Source: JBHJOF01 sp050330055
Lineage (GTDB): Bacteria > Pseudomonadota > Alphaproteobacteria > Kiloniellales > JAKSDN01
Assembly: GCA_050330055.1 (NCBI GenBank)
Contig: JBHJOF010000394.1
Location: 1-17,105 of the forward strand
Reading direction: 5' to 3'
Length of the DNA stretch: 17,105 nucleotides
Shown in pieces: positions 7,901 to 14,020 of this stretch. The notes beneath the pieces were generated by a model that did not search any database, had not been told where the DNA came from, and saw only the letters and a program-made list of their open reading frames with translations. Made by a program: the position numbers and the translations under genes. Every line of letters begins with the position of its first letter. Within the stretch, counting starts at the first letter, position 1.

Positions 7901-8464
7901 ATGCCGGAGACCCTGCGCCAGCTGCGCGAGGAGCACAGGAACATAGCGCGGCTGCTGGGCGCGCTGGAGCGCCAGCTCGCCATCTTCGACCGGGCCGAGC
8001 GGCCGGACTACGATATCCTGCTCAGCATCGCCGAGTATTTCACCGGCTTCCCCGACCGCTATCACCACCCCAAGGAGGATCTGGTGCTGGCCAGGCTGCG
8101 TGCCCGCGACCCCGAGGCCGCGCGGACGGTCGGCGAGCTGGGTGCCGAGCACCAGCGGCTCGCCGAGCGGGCCCGCCATTTCCGCGAAGCGATCGAGAAC
8201 GTGCTGAAGGAGGCCGAGGTGCCGCGCGCCAACGTCGACGCGGTGATTCGCCATTTCATCGCCGATCAGCGGCGCCACATGCATATGGAGGAGGCCCGGT
8301 TCTTTCCGCTGGCCGAGCGGACCCTGACATCACAAGACTGGGCGGCAATCGACGCGGAGGCCGGCAAGCCGGACGACCCGCTGTTCGGCGCCGCGTGCAG
8401 CGGCGAGTTCGCGGCGCTGCGCGAGGATATCCTGCGCTGGGAGCGCGAGAACCAGACGGCATAG
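7901..8464 (+). CDS. Hemerythrin HHE-domain protein
   Basis: Small helical protein of 187 residues carrying one hemerythrin-like domain over about residues 5-140. Likely di-iron ligands are His12, His55/His56 with Glu59 (HHPKED), His84, and His126/His128 with Glu130/Glu131 (HMHMEE). Domains of this type bind O2 or NO, or act in iron and redox sensing; nothing in the sequence separates these. The C-terminal 45 residues are polar and helical and lack a recognised domain. There is no signal peptide, so it is cytoplasmic. The GGGGAGACG stretch just before the ATG serves as ribosome site. It stands alone between the CapA gene and the 2-oxoacid dehydrogenase operon on the same strand, with gaps of 116 and 180 bp, so it may be an independent unit. 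Confidence 0.88.
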   Translation: MPETLRQLREEHRNIARLLGALERQLAIFDRAERPDYDILLSIAEYFTGFPDRYHHPKEDLVLARLRARDPEAARTVGELGAEHQRLAERARHFREAIENVLKEAEVPRANVDAVIRHFIADQRRHMHMEEARFFPLAERTLTSQDWAAIDAEAGKPDDPLFGAACSGEFAALREDILRWERENQTA

Positions 8465-8631
8465 GACCAAGGCCATCCGTCCGCTGACAGCAGCCCGTGA
8501 CATAGGGCCTAGCGCATTCGGGCGAAGCTCGCGCAACCAGCGCGCAAGTTGACGCGAGAGGCCCCGCGGCTTGACGCCGGTCGCCGCCCTGCCGACCATG
8601 GCGCACCCTTCGGCCCGGCGCACTGTTCGCG

Positions 8632-8644
8632 TACAATCAACGAC
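8632..8644 (+). promoter_or_regulatory. Possible -10 element giving a leaderless E1 alpha mRNA
   Basis: TACAAT at 8632-8637 matches five of six -10 bases and ends 7 bases before the ATG at 8645. No Shine-Dalgarno sequence lies in front of that ATG. The -35 region is poor (TTCGGC at 17-bp spacing). TTGACG occurs at 8549 and 8571 but is too far for this -10. The element is a weak suggestion only. Confidence 0.3.
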
Positions 8645-9748
8645 ATGACCACCGTCGCCTCGTTCGAGATCCGCTACAGCCGCTTCCTCGATTCCCAGGG
8701 GCGCGCGACCCGGCCGCTGCCCGATTTCGCCGAAGACGGCGCGCGCCTGGTGGCGCTCTATCGCGCCATGCTGCTGACCCGCAGCTTCGATACCAAGGCC
8801 GTCGCCCTGCAGCGCACCGGCCGGCTCGGCACCTTCGCGTCGTCGCTCGGCCAGGAGGCCGTCTCGGTCGGGATCGGCGACGCCTTGCGCGCCGACGACA
8901 TCCTGGTGCCCTCGTTCCGCGAGCAGGGCGCGCAGTTCATGCGCGGCGTCACCATGGTGGACCTGCTGCTTTACTGGGGCGGCGACGAGCGCGGCAGCGA
9001 TTTCGCCGGGCCGCGCGAGGACTTTCCGATCTGCGTGCCGGTCGGCACGCATGCGCCGCACGCTGCCGGCGCCGCGCTCGCGCTCAAGCTGCGCGGCGAG
9101 GCGCGCGCCGTGCTCTGCGTCGTCGGCGACGGCGGCACCTCGAAGGGCGACGTCTACGAGGCGATGAACTTCGCCGGCGTTTGGCGCCTGCCGCTGGTCT
9201 TCGTCGTCAACAACAACCAGTGGGCCATCTCGGTGCCGCGCAAGAAACAGACCGCCGCAGCCACCCTGGCGCAGAAGGCGGTCGCTGCCGGCATTCCCGG
9301 CGAGCAGGTCGACGGCAACGACGTGATCGCGGTCAGCGAAGCCGTGCGCTGGGCCCTCGAGCGGGCCCGCAAAGGCGAGGGGCCGAGCCTGATCGAGGCC
9401 CTGACCTATCGCCTGAGCGACCACACCACGGCCGACGACGCGACCCGCTATCGCAGCGACGAGGAGGTCAGCCGCGCCTGGAAGGAGGAGCCCATCGCGC
9501 GGTTGCGCAGCTACCTGGTCGCACAAGACCTGTGGAGCAAGGCCGACGAAGAGCAGTTGATCGCCGAGTGCGCCGCCGCGGTCGAGCAGGCCGCCGACGA
9601 CTACCTGGCCACCGCGCCCATGCCGCCCACCGCCATGTTCGATCACCTTTACGCCACCCTGCCGGACGACATCGCCTGGCAGCGCGACGCGCTGGCTGCC
9701 GAAGCCACAGGGGACGCCGCGACAACGACATCCGACGACGATGGCTGA
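8645..9748 (+). CDS. 2-oxoacid dehydrogenase E1 component, alpha subunit
   Basis: Thiamine-diphosphate-dependent decarboxylase subunit, 367 residues, typical of the alpha2-beta2 E1 class (pyruvate or branched-chain type, about 360-410). The ThDP/Mg motif runs from GDGGTSKGD (161-169) to VVNNNQW (188-193). The LSDHTTADDATRYR segment (258-271) is the loop that carries the phosphorylation sites in mitochondrial enzymes. SLGQEAVSVG (67-76) and PSFREQG (89-95) match the E1 alpha substrate region. The frame is open further upstream, but family homology and the ATG at 8645 support this start. It overlaps E1 beta by 8 bases. The amino-acid dehydrogenase at the end of the operon favours branched-chain 2-oxoacids over pyruvate. 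This is inference, since motifs do not decide. Confidence 0.93.
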   Translation: MTTVASFEIRYSRFLDSQGRATRPLPDFAEDGARLVALYRAMLLTRSFDTKAVALQRTGRLGTFASSLGQEAVSVGIGDALRADDILVPSFREQGAQFMRGVTMVDLLLYWGGDERGSDFAGPREDFPICVPVGTHAPHAAGAALALKLRGEARAVLCVVGDGGTSKGDVYEAMNFAGVWRLPLVFVVNNNQWAISVPRKKQTAAATLAQKAVAAGIPGEQVDGNDVIAVSEAVRWALERARKGEGPSLIEALTYRLSDHTTADDATRYRSDEEVSRAWKEEPIARLRSYLVAQDLWSKADEEQLIAECAAAVEQAADDYLATAPMPPTAMFDHLYATLPDDIAWQRDALAAEATGDAATTTSDDDG

Positions 9749-10721
9749 GATCACCCTGGTCGAGGCGGTGCGGCTGGAGCTCGCGCGCGCCATGCAGGAG
9801 GACGAGCGCGTCCTGGTGCTGGGCGAGGACGTCGGCGTCGACGGCGGCGTGTTCCGCGCCACCGACGGCCTGCTCGCCCGCTTCGGCGAGACTCGCGTAT
9901 TCGACACGCCGCTCGCCGAGGGCGGCCTGGCCGGCCTCTCGGTCGGCCTCGGCGCCCAGGGCTTCCGGCCGGTCACCGAGTTCCAGTTCATGGGCTTCAT
10001 CTACCCGGCGATCGATCAGGTGCTGAACCACGCCGGCCGGCTGCGCAACCGAACGCGCGGGCGCCTGAGCTGTCCCATCGTGCTGCGCGCGCCCTACGGC
10101 GGCGGCATTCACGCGCCGGAGCACCACTCGGAGAGCACCGAGGCGCTCTTCGCCCACATCCCCGGCATCCGCGTCGTGATCCCCTCCTCGCCGGCGCGCG
10201 GCTATGGCCTGCTGCTGGCGGCGATCCGCGATCCGGACCCGGTGGTCTTCCTGGAACCGAAGCGGGTCTACCGCGCGTTTAAGGAAGAGGTCGCCGACGA
10301 CGGCATGGCCGCGCCGCTCGACCGCTGCTTCACCCTGCGCGAGGGCAGCGACGTTACGCTGGTGAGCTGGGGGGCGGCGCTGGTCGAGACCCAGGCCGCG
10401 GCCGAGACGCTGGCGGACGAAGGGATCAACGCCGAGGTGATCGACGTGGCGACGCTGAAGCCGCTCGACTTCGACACCATCGCCCGATCGGTCGAGCGCA
10501 GCGGGCGCTGTGTCATCGTGCACGAGGCGGCCTACACCGGGGGCTTCGGCGCCGAGATCGCCGCGCGCCTGGCCGACCGCTCGCTGGTCAACCTGCTGGC
10601 GCCGGTCAAGCGGGTGACCGGCTACGATACCGTGATGCCGCTGCCGCGCCTGGAGCACTATTATCTGCCGTCGGAGCGGCGCATCCTGGAGGCGGTGCAC
10701 CAGGTCATGGAGTACGCATGA
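9741..10721 (+). CDS. 2-oxoacid dehydrogenase E1 component, beta subunit
   Basis: Partner of E1 alpha, 326 residues, the standard length. It shows LVLGEDVGVDGGVF (25-38), the ThDP-activating glutamate Glu60 in TPLAEGG, FQFMGFIYPAIDQ (81-93) and APYGGGIHAPEHHSES (117-132) with the conserved active-site histidine. The C-terminal transketolase-like domain begins with the DVTLVSWGAALVE segment and ends near HYYLPS. The start codon lies within the last codons of E1 alpha (8-bp overlap), with no good ribosome site of its own, so translational coupling is likely. The stop overlaps the E2 start by 4 bases (ATGA). These overlaps indicate balanced synthesis of a complex. Confidence 0.94.
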   Translation: MAEITLVEAVRLELARAMQEDERVLVLGEDVGVDGGVFRATDGLLARFGETRVFDTPLAEGGLAGLSVGLGAQGFRPVTEFQFMGFIYPAIDQVLNHAGRLRNRTRGRLSCPIVLRAPYGGGIHAPEHHSESTEALFAHIPGIRVVIPSSPARGYGLLLAAIRDPDPVVFLEPKRVYRAFKEEVADDGMAAPLDRCFTLREGSDVTLVSWGAALVETQAAAETLADEGINAEVIDVATLKPLDFDTIARSVERSGRCVIVHEAAYTGGFGAEIAARLADRSLVNLLAPVKRVTGYDTVMPLPRLEHYYLPSERRILEAVHQVMEYA

Positions 10722-11824
10722 GCACCTTCACCTTGCCGGATCTGGGCGAGGGCCTGCAGGAAGCGGAGCTGGTCGCCTGGCACGTCGCCGCCGGCGACCA
10801 CGTGGTCGCCAACCAGCCCCTGGTCTCGGTCGAGACCGACAAGGCGGTGGTCGAGATTCCCGCGCCGCAGTCCGGCCGCATCGCCAGGCTGTTCGGCGCG
10901 CCCGGCGACATCCTGAAGATCGGCGCGCCACTGGTCGAGTTCGGCGACGGCAAGGCGGCCGACAAAGGGACCGTGGTCGGCCGCATGGCCGCGCCCAAGG
11001 AGGTGAAGCCGAAGGCGGCTGCGGCCACGACGGCGGCGCCAGCGCCCGGCCTTGTCAGGGCGGCACCGGCGGTGCGCGCGCTGGCCGCGCGCCTGGGGGT
11101 CGAGCTTGCCACGGTGACGGGCAGCGGACCGAGCGGCGCGATCATCGCGGCCGACGTCGAGCGGGCGGCCGGACACGATGCATCCGCCGGTCCGCTGGAG
11201 CCGCTGCGCGGCGTGCGCCGCGCCATGGCGCAGCGCATGACCCAGGCGCACGACGAGATCGTGCCGGCGACGCTGACCGACGAGGCCGACATCGACGACT
11301 GGCCGGCTACAGCCGACGTCACGCTGCGCCTGGTCCGCGCCATCGTCGCCGGCTGCACGGCGGAGCCCGCGCTCAATGCCTGGTACTTCGGCAAGGACCG
11401 CGGCCGGCGCCTGCACGAGCGCATCGACCTCGGCATCGCCATGGATACGGAAGAGGGGCTCTTCGTGCCGGTGCTGCGCGACGTCGGCAGGCGCGATCCG
11501 GCCGACCTGCGGCGCGGCCTGGAGGCCATGAAGGCCGACGTGCGCGCCCGCACCGTGCCGCTCGAGGAGCTGCGCGGTCAGACCATCACGCTCTCCAACT
11601 TCGGCATGTTCGGCGGCCGTCACGCGGCGCTCGTCGTGCTGCCGCCGCAGTGCGCCATTCTCGGCGCCGGCCGCATCCAGCCGCGCGTCGTGGCGCGCGA
11701 CTGCAAGCCGGTGGTGCGCCGCGTGCTGCCGCTGTCGCTGACCTTCGATCACCGGCCGGTGATGGGCGGCGAGGCGGCGCGCTTCCTGGCCGCCGTGATC
11801 GCCGATCTCGAACGGTCGGAGTGA
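10718..11824 (+). CDS. Dihydrolipoamide acyltransferase E2 component with altered active-site motif
   Basis: Core of the dehydrogenase complex, 368 residues. In order: one lipoyl domain (about 1-78) with the lipoylated Lys42 in ETDKAV; an Ala/Pro/Lys-rich linker (79-113); a peripheral-subunit-binding domain (114-150, RAAPAVRALAARLGV to GPSGAIIAADV); and the acyltransferase domain (160-368). The domain is on the short side but keeps LSNFGMFGG (292-300). The catalytic motif reads FDHRPVMGG (343-351): His345 is kept, but the Asp of HRxxDG is replaced by Met349. It overlaps E1 beta by 4 bases and is followed closely by the amino-acid dehydrogenase. The acyl group is inferred to be branched-chain from context; acetyl is the alternative. 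No E3 gene is in the window, so E3 must be shared or encoded elsewhere. Confidence 0.92.
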   Translation: MSTFTLPDLGEGLQEAELVAWHVAAGDHVVANQPLVSVETDKAVVEIPAPQSGRIARLFGAPGDILKIGAPLVEFGDGKAADKGTVVGRMAAPKEVKPKAAAATTAAPAPGLVRAAPAVRALAARLGVELATVTGSGPSGAIIAADVERAAGHDASAGPLEPLRGVRRAMAQRMTQAHDEIVPATLTDEADIDDWPATADVTLRLVRAIVAGCTAEPALNAWYFGKDRGRRLHERIDLGIAMDTEEGLFVPVLRDVGRRDPADLRRGLEAMKADVRARTVPLEELRGQTITLSNFGMFGGRHAALVVLPPQCAILGAGRIQPRVVARDCKPVVRRVLPLSLTFDHRPVMGGEAARFLAAVIADLERSE

Positions 11825-11831
11825 CGCTGCG

Positions 11832-12974
11832 ATGGCCGGGAATGATGCTATGACAGGGACAGGCACCAGTGAACCGGATTTCCGCTTCGCCGACGATCTG
11901 GGTCCCGCAAAGATCCTCCATCTGACCGAGCGCTCGAGCGGACTGCGCGCCGTCGTGGTGGTCGACAACGTGGCTGCCGGGCCGGCGATCGGCGGCCTGC
12001 GCATGGCGCCCGACGTGACCACGGCCGAGTGCTTTCGCCTCGCCCGCGCCATGACCCTGAAGAACGCCGCGGCCGGCCTGCCGCACGGCGGCGGCAAATC
12101 TGCGATCCTGGCCGATCCCAAGATGCCGGCGGCCGACAAGGAGCGCCTGGTGCGCGCCTTCGCCTGCGCGATCCGCGATCTCCGCGACTACATCCCCGGT
12201 CCCGACATGGGCACCGACGAGCGCGCCATGGCCTGGGTGCAGGACGAGACCGGCCGCTCGGTCGGCCTGCCGCCGGAGCTGGGCGGCATTCCGCTCGACG
12301 AGATCGGCGCCACCGGCTTCGGGCTCTCGGTCGCCGCCGAGGTGGCACAGGACTTCTGCGGGCTCTCGCTCGAGGGCGCTCGGATCGCGGTGCAGGGCTT
12401 CGGCTCGGTCGGCCAGCACGCCGCCCGCTTCCTGGCCGAGAAGGGCGCGGTGCTGGTCGCCGCCGCCGATTCCCACGGCACGGTGAGCGCGCCCGGAGGA
12501 CTCGAAATCGCCGCGCTGATCGCGCTCAAGCGCGAGGGCCGCAGCGTCACGGACTACCCGCAAGGCAGCAAGGGCGATCCCGAAGCGGTGATCGACGCCG
12601 ACTGCGACATCTGGATCCCGGCGGCGCGGCCCGACGTGATCCGCGCCGACAACGTCGCGCGGCTCAAGGCGAGGCTGCTGCTGCAGGGTGCCAACATCCC
12701 GGTCACCGCCGAGGCCGAGGCCAGCCTCTACGCGCGCGGCGTGCTGACCGTGCCCGACTTCATCGCCAACGCCGGCGGCGTGATCTGCGCGGCGGTCGAG
12801 TACCGCGGCGGCACCGCCTCGGGCGCCTTCCAGGAGATCGACGAGAAGATCCGCGCCAACACCCGCGCCGTGCTGCAGGCCAGCCGCGAACTGAAATTAC
12901 TGCCGCGCCAAGCGGCGCAGGAGTTGGCGCGCAGACGCGTGCTGAAAGCCATGGCGCTCAGGCGCTGGTCGTAG
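11832..12974 (+). CDS. Glu/Leu/Phe/Val dehydrogenase family protein
   Basis: Amino-acid dehydrogenase of 380 residues, between leucine dehydrogenases (about 365) and glutamate dehydrogenases (about 420). It has the substrate lysine Lys77 (MTLKNAA), catalytic Lys89 in LPHGGGKS, Asp125 in GPDMGTDE, and the Rossmann motif VQGFGSVGQ (187-195) with Asp213 after beta-2, suggesting NAD. The N-terminal half, with GPAIGGLRM and LKNAAAGLPHGG, is closer to leucine dehydrogenases. The C-terminal half (DCDIWIPAA, LLLQGANIPVT, PDFIANAGGV) looks more like glutamate dehydrogenases, so substrate cannot be fixed from motifs. It lies 7 bases after the E2 stop; a GGAG 11 bases before the ATG is the likely ribosome site (an alternative ATG is at 11850). 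It would supply 2-oxoacids to the complex upstream by oxidative deamination. Confidence 0.9.
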   Translation: MAGNDAMTGTGTSEPDFRFADDLGPAKILHLTERSSGLRAVVVVDNVAAGPAIGGLRMAPDVTTAECFRLARAMTLKNAAAGLPHGGGKSAILADPKMPAADKERLVRAFACAIRDLRDYIPGPDMGTDERAMAWVQDETGRSVGLPPELGGIPLDEIGATGFGLSVAAEVAQDFCGLSLEGARIAVQGFGSVGQHAARFLAEKGAVLVAAADSHGTVSAPGGLEIAALIALKREGRSVTDYPQGSKGDPEAVIDADCDIWIPAARPDVIRADNVARLKARLLLQGANIPVTAEAEASLYARGVLTVPDFIANAGGVICAAVEYRGGTASGAFQEIDEKIRANTRAVLQASRELKLLPRQAAQELARRRVLKAMALRRWS

Positions 12975-12978
12975 CATT

Positions 12979-13013
12979 TCACCCTCACCCTCCCACGCGC
13001 TGACGCGCGCGGG
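12979..13013. repeat. Left half of an interrupted double-hairpin repeat, copy 3
   Basis: The stretch reads TCACCCTCACCCTCCC followed by ACGCGCTGACGCGCGCGGG and then stops being repeat-like at 13014. In the intact copy at 943-1089 the next bases are CCCCTCCCTCTCCC. These bases occur instead at 16502 onward, after a second copy of CGCGGG (16496-16501). The stretch is therefore the broken left part of one repeat that the insertion at 13014-16495 splits. Confidence 0.85.
13008..13013. repeat. Left flanking direct repeat (target duplication) CGCGGG
   Basis: CGCGGG abuts the left terminal inverted repeat, and an identical CGCGGG abuts the right one (16496-16501). If the next two bases are included, the repeated word is CGCGGGCC on both sides (13008-13015 and 16496-16503). 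The duplication is therefore 6 bp by strict reading, or 8 bp if two bases are shared with the left terminus. Confidence 0.65.
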
Positions 13014-13039
13014 CCGGCATTATGTAGCAGCCACACCTA
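13014..13039 (+). repeat. Left terminal inverted repeat of the 3.48-kb element
   Basis: It begins CCGGCATTATGTAGCA and ends ACACCTA. Compared with the reverse complement of 16470-16495 it matches at 22 of 26 positions; mismatches fall at positions 10, 17, 18 and 19. Confidence 0.8.
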
Positions 13040-13060
13040 CCCGCCTGACGCGAGACTCTG

Positions 13061-13087
13061 GCGCGGACTCCGCGCTATGATCCACTC
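13061..13087 (+). promoter_or_regulatory. Palindrome and -10 element in front of the membrane-protein gene
   Basis: GCGCGGACTCCGCGC (13061-13075) is a perfect 15-bp palindrome around a central C. It is directly followed by TATGAT (13076-13081), five of six -10 bases, and then by 6 bases before the ATG at 13088. No ribosome site is present. A leaderless transcript with an operator in the -35/-10 spacer is the simplest reading, although a convincing -35 is absent. Confidence 0.45.
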
Positions 13088-13756
13088 ATGTTTGAGCGGA
13101 TTCAAAAGTTTCTGGATCGCATCGAATCGCGCATTTCGCTTTGGCGGATTGTCGAAGGAGCTACCGTTTTGAGCTCCGGCGGTATCAGCGCGTGGGCCGG
13201 CTCCACGATAGACTGGATCAATTCATTCGGTTGGGCCGGGTGGTGGGCTGCTGGCCTGTTGGGCGCGCTGGTGGCTGCCGTGGTACTGCTGTGCTTCGCA
13301 CATATGCGGCGCGCATGGATAACAACTAGAGCGATGCGAGAATGGAAAGAACGTGTAGATACAATAAATCCGCTAGCATACGAATTTAACAATACGCGCA
13401 TTAAATTAGCTGATGTTATACATCCAATCGGAAACCACATAGTAGGCAAAAAATTTATTGGCTGTGAATTAATTGGCCCGGCGAATTTGGGACTAGTTGC
13501 TAATTATGAAATACAGCATGTCGCTTTTATGAATTGCGATACAGTTGTCGTTTCTGGCGCAGCCCCCACAGTCAACGTAGTTCGCATAGAAAACGTTGCT
13601 ATATATGGCGGGGCGATATGGAATTGTATAATATATATACCGCCTCATATGGTTCCAGTATTTAAGCAAATGAATGCAAGATTTGTTACTCTAACCGGAG
13701 ATCAAGAGATCGACAACCCACAGCCACAAGGCACTGAACAAAAAACACAGCCGTAA
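13088..13756 (+). CDS. Unrecognised membrane protein with C-terminal repeat-like domain
   Basis: No family was recognised for this 222-residue protein. Residues 1-45 are amphipathic, and one strong transmembrane helix lies near 50-72 (WWAAGLLGALVAAVVLLCF). A positively charged and helical stretch (74-92) follows, which would place the C-terminus in the cytoplasm. The soluble part (100-205) is beta-rich with recurring short hydrophobic strands and Gly/Cys turns (KFIGCELIGPANLGL, HVAFMNCDTVVV, IENVAIYGGAIWNC), reminiscent of pentapeptide or beta-helix folds. The first 240 bases are moderately GC-rich, while 13330-13750 is clearly AT-rich, so the gene looks like a mosaic. Its 3' end overlaps the opposite-strand DUF6471 gene by 71 bases. 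It is a passenger of the transposon; a protective or effector role is possible, but function is unknown. Confidence 0.7.
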   Translation: MFERIQKFLDRIESRISLWRIVEGATVLSSGGISAWAGSTIDWINSFGWAGWWAAGLLGALVAAVVLLCFAHMRRAWITTRAMREWKERVDTINPLAYEFNNTRIKLADVIHPIGNHIVGKKFIGCELIGPANLGLVANYEIQHVAFMNCDTVVVSGAAPTVNVVRIENVAIYGGAIWNCIIYIPPHMVPVFKQMNARFVTLTGDQEIDNPQPQGTEQKTQP

Positions 13757-13913
13757 ACCCGCCCCGGCTAATCTTGTTGTTGATGTTCCGCTCGGTCTCG
13801 TGAACGTCCAAGGCCTCCAGCCTCTCGGCCAGTTGCTTGTAGCTGACGTTCCGGCGCTTTAGCTCGGCTTTCAGGATGCCCTTTACCCGGTCCTGCCATT
13901 CCTTGTCCGGCAT
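13686..13913 (-). CDS. DUF6471-domain small protein, helix-turn-helix-like
   Basis: The protein has 75 residues and begins MPDKEWQDRVKG. The start at 13911-13913 has a GGAGG ribosome site 5 bases upstream and is preferred over an in-frame upstream start at 14021. The pattern LKAELKRRNVSYKQLAERL, then NINNKISRGGF, then FFVQCLVAVGC matches the DUF6471 family as remembered. It also looks like a Cro/XRE-type helix-turn-helix (QLAERL as the first helix, ISRG as the turn after the recognition helix). DNA binding is inferred, not known. Its promoter shares DNA with the transposase promoter on the other strand, and an inverted repeat and matching boxes cover the -10 regions. A repressor controlling itself and the transposase is the attractive hypothesis. 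It overlaps the end of the membrane-protein gene tail to tail. Confidence 0.8.
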   Translation of the reverse strand: MPDKEWQDRVKGILKAELKRRNVSYKQLAERLEALDVHETERNINNKISRGGFTAVFFVQCLVAVGCRSLDLRLE

Positions 13914-13932
13914 GGCCACCTCCGTTGTGAGT

Positions 13933-13961
13933 GTGTTTATCATCATATTCGATATAAACAC
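13933..13961. promoter_or_regulatory. 8-bp inverted repeat over the DUF6471 promoter -10 (candidate operator)
   Basis: GTGTTTAT at 13933-13940 and its exact reverse complement ATAAACAC at 13954-13961 are separated by 13 bases. The minus-strand -10 TATGAT (13942-13947) lies between the arms, so a protein bound here would block the DUF6471 promoter. Confidence 0.5.
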
Positions 13962-13970
13962 CCTTGACAA
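13942..13970 (-). promoter_or_regulatory. Sigma-70-like promoter for the DUF6471 gene
   Basis: On the minus strand TTGTCA (13965-13970), a 17-bp spacer and TATGAT (13942-13947) each match five of six consensus bases. The predicted RNA start is near 13935, giving a leader of about 22 bases with the GGAGG site before the ATG at 13913. Confidence 0.6.
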
Positions 13971-13992
13971 CGGGGTAGTGTGTCGCCATATT
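13964..13992 (+). promoter_or_regulatory. Sigma-70-like promoter for the transposase gene
   Basis: TTGACA at 13964-13969 is a perfect -35. CATATT at 13987-13992, after a 17-bp spacer, matches four of six -10 bases. The -35 shares its bases with the minus-strand -35, so the two promoters are back to back. The predicted leader before the ATG at 14021 is about 22 bases. Confidence 0.55.
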
Positions 13993-14020
13993 CGATGTAT
14001 AGACATCGGATTTGGTGACA

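Noticed and set aside
13971..13999. GGGGTAGTGTGTCGCC upstream of the transposase as a left end of a small simple insertion sequence
   Set aside because: No inverted match was found after the transposase or before 16000. The convincing ends are the 26-bp repeats at 13014 and 16495 that abut direct repeats.
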